NCBI GenBank assembly: GCA_000149265.1
Contig: CH002006.1
Location: 587,025 to 651,024 of the forward strand
DNA length: 64,000 bases
Origin: Ciona savignyi
Lineage: Eukaryota; Chordata; Ascidiacea; Phlebobranchia; Cionidae
Reading direction: 5' to 3'
The translations under genes and the position numbers were made by a program. The notes beneath the pieces are model-generated. The model searched no databases. It was not told where the DNA came from and saw nothing but the letters and a program-made list of their open reading frames with translations. Positions 61,141 to 64,000 of this stretch are shown in pieces; positions within the stretch are counted from its first letter, which is position 1, and each line of letters begins with the position of its first letter.

Positions 61141-61428
61141 CCGGCAGCTTGGTCTAACGGTTAATTGCGCCGCCTTTCAATCGAAAGGTGGCAGGTGTGA
61201 AACTGGTCGCTAGCTAGTCGGTTGTGTCCTTGGGCAAGGCACTTTACGGAAATTGCCTAAACCCAGCGGATTAATGGGTTCTACCAAATTGAAGGAAGGT
61301 GTCTATCATATACAACACACTGCAATAGCTCCGGTAACCCGACGATGGCGCAAGGTGATCTGACGATAACCCGTGTGATAACCCCCTTGGTTTTCCCATT
61401 CACGGGGATAAAAATAGATATCCTAGAG
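61141..61428 (+). mobile_element. SINE-A, full length, left of a hAT-type element
   Basis: Near-consensus. Its tail end (TATCCTAGAG) forms the target duplication of the element at 61429. Confidence 0.92.
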
Positions 61429-62269
61429 CAGGGGTTCTTAAACTGGGGGGCGCGCCCCCCTTGGGGGGCGTGGAAGCTTCTCAAGGGGGGCGCGAGCATG
61501 ACAGTGACATATTGCAGGGTTCGAATTAACGATTTTGAAACGATTCTCTAAATGCGTGGGATACGAGAAAATCGTTTTCGCGCTTTAGCTATGTTAAATT
61601 GCCTTAGAATGCGGTTATAGAACCTCTCANNNNNNNNNNNNNNNNNNNNNNNNNNNNNNNNNNNNNNNNNNNNNNNNNNNNNNNNNNNNNNNNNNNNNNN
61701 NNNNNNNNNNNNNNNNNNNNNNNNNNNNNAACTACAATAAACGTGTCTTGAGTTAATGCGTGTAGGATAGGACGAATATCGACAAAACGAAGCCTTTGAA
61801 ACGAGTAATCTTACTTGTTAAAACACCATATAACCTTATTATAAAGAGGTGTGTCGCATCTCCGCCAATCATAAATAAAGGAATCGTGGTATATTAACGC
61901 ATAATGGCTATTGTTGCGTTGTGATAGAAATGCTTATTATGTGTCAATAATGCAAAGTAAAAGCAAGGTAAATAAATGTAATAGTAATTCCATTGTTAAA
62001 TGTTATGTTGAAGGCAAAATATGTTATATTGTGTTGATGATTTATTATTAAAAGTGCGCGAAATCAGTAACGGTAATTTATATTTTCGCGATTTTGTTAA
62101 ATTTTGTAATTCGCGAACTTAAAAAAACGGTTCGCGAACCCTTGCATCCTTTACACTAAGCAGGGTAATGGCAAATAAATTTCGTAAATTTGATTTTTGA
62201 GTAGGGGAGGCGTGAGCATGAATCACAAATCTCAAGGGGGGCGCGACTGAAAAAGTTTAAGAACCACTG
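61429..62269. mobile_element. hAT-type non-autonomous element, family 1 (with assembly gap)
   Basis: Same family as 44415-45181 in the other orientation: ends CAGGGGTTCTTAAAC and GTTTAAGAACCACTG, flanked by the 8-bp duplication TCCTAGAG (61421-61428, 62270-62277). It sits between the tails of two opposed SINE-A copies. Confidence 0.92.
61630..61729. other. Assembly gap (100 N) inside a hAT-type element
   Basis: Run of exactly 100 N within the element 61429-62269. Comparison with the related element at 44415-45181 suggests that about 65-70 bases are really missing. Confidence 0.98.
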
Positions 62270-62277
62270 TCCTAGAG

Positions 62278-62525
62278 GGTTAACACACGGGCAATCGTCA
62301 GATCACCTCGCGCCCATCGTCGGGTTTCCGGAGCTATTGCAGTGTGTGTTGTATATGACAGACACGTTCCTTCAATTTGGTAGAACCCATTTATCCACTG
62401 GGTTCAGGCAATGTCCGTAAAGTGCCTTGCCCAAAGACACAACCTACTAGCTAGCGCCCAGTTTTGCACCTTCAACCTTTCGATTGAAAGGCGACGCACT
62501 TAACCGTTACACCAAATGGCCGAAC
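62278..62525 (-). mobile_element. SINE-A, tail end missing, right of a hAT-type element
   Basis: From GGTTAACACACGGGCAATCG to CACCAAATGGCCGAAC. Before the hAT insertion it stood tail-to-tail with 61141-61428. Confidence 0.9.
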
Positions 62526-62966
62526 AAATGAAAAATGTTACCAGATGTCTAATATTTACCTAGCGCCCTAGCAGCTGAGTTATTAAAGCATGCTCCACTG
62601 TAGACACAGGCTGTTATATCAGAGAAGATGTATTAAAATGATTATTGATCTTTTTTGTTTTAAAGATGAAATGCATTTTTAATTGAGAAAGAGTTCACTG
62701 TTAACAAATGAAGTCAAAAGCTACAAATGATAGAAAATTAAAACTATTTTCTAAAACACGTAAATTTGACAAAAAAAAATTGAAGAGTAAAAATAAACCA
62801 ATTTTGCATAAACCATTGCAAATGATTGTATCACGGTTTTCAAAATGAATGTATTAAGTGCAATTAAATAGAAATAGATTAATATGGAAGGCATTGAAGA
62901 TAATATTATACAACAAACGGATGTCAATTAATTAAATATCATAAAGGTAAACTTTGGAACCATAAC
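62526..62966. other. No gene recognised
   Basis: AT-rich sequence without a long frame or known repeat. Confidence 0.4.
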
Positions 62967-63252
62967 GATATGATATTCATGTTTATCCCCGTGAATGGAA
63001 AAACCAATGGGGTTAACACACGGGCAATCGTCAGATTACCTCACATCAACCGTTGGGTTAACTGATCTATTGCAGTGTGCGGTGTATGATATACACGTTC
63101 CTTCAATTTAGTAGAACCCATTAATCTGTTGGGTATAGGCAATGTCCGATAAGTGCCTTGCCAAAAACAAAACCGACTAAGCAGTGACCAGTTTCGAATC
63201 TGCCACTTTTCGATTGGGCGACGCACTAATCCATTAGACCACTTGGTCGGAC
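62967..63252 (-). mobile_element. SINE-A, full length
   Basis: Tail GATATTCATGTTTATCCCCG through head CCATTAGACCACTTGGTCGGA. Confidence 0.9.
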
Positions 63253-63278
63253 CATGTTTCTTTAATCCTCATTTTTTA

Positions 63279-63382
63279 CTGAGCCAAGTGTCAAACCCAT
63301 GAGGCTTGTTACCACAACCGTTTTTGTATAGAAGTCGGTGCATGTATCTATCGCGTTAACCATTCGGCCACACGACCATACT
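63279..63382 (-). mobile_element. SINE-B
   Basis: GTCAAACCCATGAGG then GCGTTAACCATTCGGCCACA; a clean copy next to a SINE-A. Confidence 0.7.
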
Positions 63383-63476
63383 TATCTGAACAATTTAGAT
63401 TAACTGTCATCCTATGAATGACTTAAATGCCCATTATTGACCTCTTCAGCATGAATTACGACTGGTTTTAAAAAAT

Positions 63477-63640
63477 TTACACTCTGATAATTTCGTTTTG
63501 GAAATCTGTAAGCATCTGTGGTTGGAAAACCACAACATCAACTTTCTTCAGTGAACAGGGTTGTTCCTGGGCTTCGGTGAATCTTTCCAAGGCTTTTCTA
63601 ATGCTCTTGGCCACAACTTTTGGGTTAAACCCAAGATTCC
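63477..63640 (-). CDS. Probable macro-domain protein, C-terminal exon (partial)
   Basis: An acceptor (TTTTTAG at 63641-63647) opens a frame with GFNPKVVAKSIRKALERF, then SLKKVDVVVFQPQMLTDF and TAA at 63477-63479. This resembles the end of macro domains in PARP14-like and related proteins: a helix with VA..I..AL, then a beta strand VxxVxFQ and a final helix. Macro domains bind or hydrolyse ADP-ribose. An alternative reading is that the GTAAAT at the apparent stop is a donor and the protein continues. Upstream exons would lie beyond base 64000, so nothing can be said of the whole protein. Confidence 0.5.
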
Positions 63641-63692
63641 CTAAAAATATATGGGTCATGTTAAACACATAGGATACAATTCTAATTCTCAT

Positions 63693-64000
63693 TTAAGCGC
63701 TATGCCAAGCGATAATATTTAGGAGGCACCGGAGTAAGTAGTAAATAATTTGTGCCAATTTTAAATTCATAAAGAGGTTAAATCTATCTGGTTATTTGTA
63801 CAAAACTATTTAAAATACAGTGTAAATCATATAACATAGAATGCTCCTGGGTTATAGCACTTGTTCCTTTTTACAATTTTATGACCCATTTAAAACTACT
63901 GGATCAAGGTAACATGTGTTAAGTGATTAGATAAAATGGTCGGGGTTTAGATTGAACTGGCACCTGTCTGCCCTTAACCCTTATCTTTATCTATTAGACC
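63693..64000. other. Probable intron of the macro-domain gene
   Basis: Lies upstream of the exon at 63477-63640 on the minus strand. No further exon was recognised before the window ends. Confidence 0.35.

Overview
This is a compact, AT-rich animal nuclear window. Its genes have many short exons with GT-AG introns, and intergenic DNA is full of tRNA-derived SINEs, small hAT-type elements and minisatellites. Exon style, gene content and the dominant SINE point to a tunicate, most likely a Ciona species; this is inference, since no species-diagnostic RNA gene is present. Three runs of exactly 100 N (11918-12017, 42418-42517, 61630-61729) are assembly gaps.

Layout. 1-11.7 kb is a repeat-rich block built around an old inverted duplication (about 1.1-4.6 kb against 7.9-10.7 kb). 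Each arm carries a tiny two-exon gene-like unit for a secreted peptide (3837-4586 minus, 8128-8635 plus), a 30-bp minisatellite and shared single-copy sequence. 12-14.3 kb holds repeats only. 14369-21305 (minus) is a complete 10-exon SLC22-type organic ion transporter gene of 538 residues. 21.3-29.1 kb has no recognisable gene and contains direct and inverted repeat copies.

29158-60414 is a tandem cluster of FUT8-like (GT23, alpha-1,6-fucosyltransferase type) genes, all on the minus strand. Copy 1 (29158-34598) and copy 3 (49293-55825) have nine exons that close in frame from ATG to stop (540 and 541 residues). Copy 2 (39441-45855) has the same nine exons but a 100-N gap inside exon 5. A fourth copy (57322-60414) is a pseudogene with stops, a frameshift and missing exons, and a further relic (37250-37625) keeps only part of exon 1 and its upstream flank. 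Copies 1 and 2 are the most alike; mobile elements present in one and absent from the other, with target-site duplications and matching empty sites, show insertion after that duplication. SINEs shared by copies 1-3 show insertion before it.

The right edge (63477-63640, minus) has the C-terminal exon of a probable macro-domain protein whose remaining exons lie beyond the window.

The proteins do not form one pathway. The FUT8-like enzymes are predicted Golgi type II glycosyltransferases that may have diversified, the SLC22 protein is a predicted plasma-membrane transporter, and the two secreted peptides are possible host-defence peptides (speculative).
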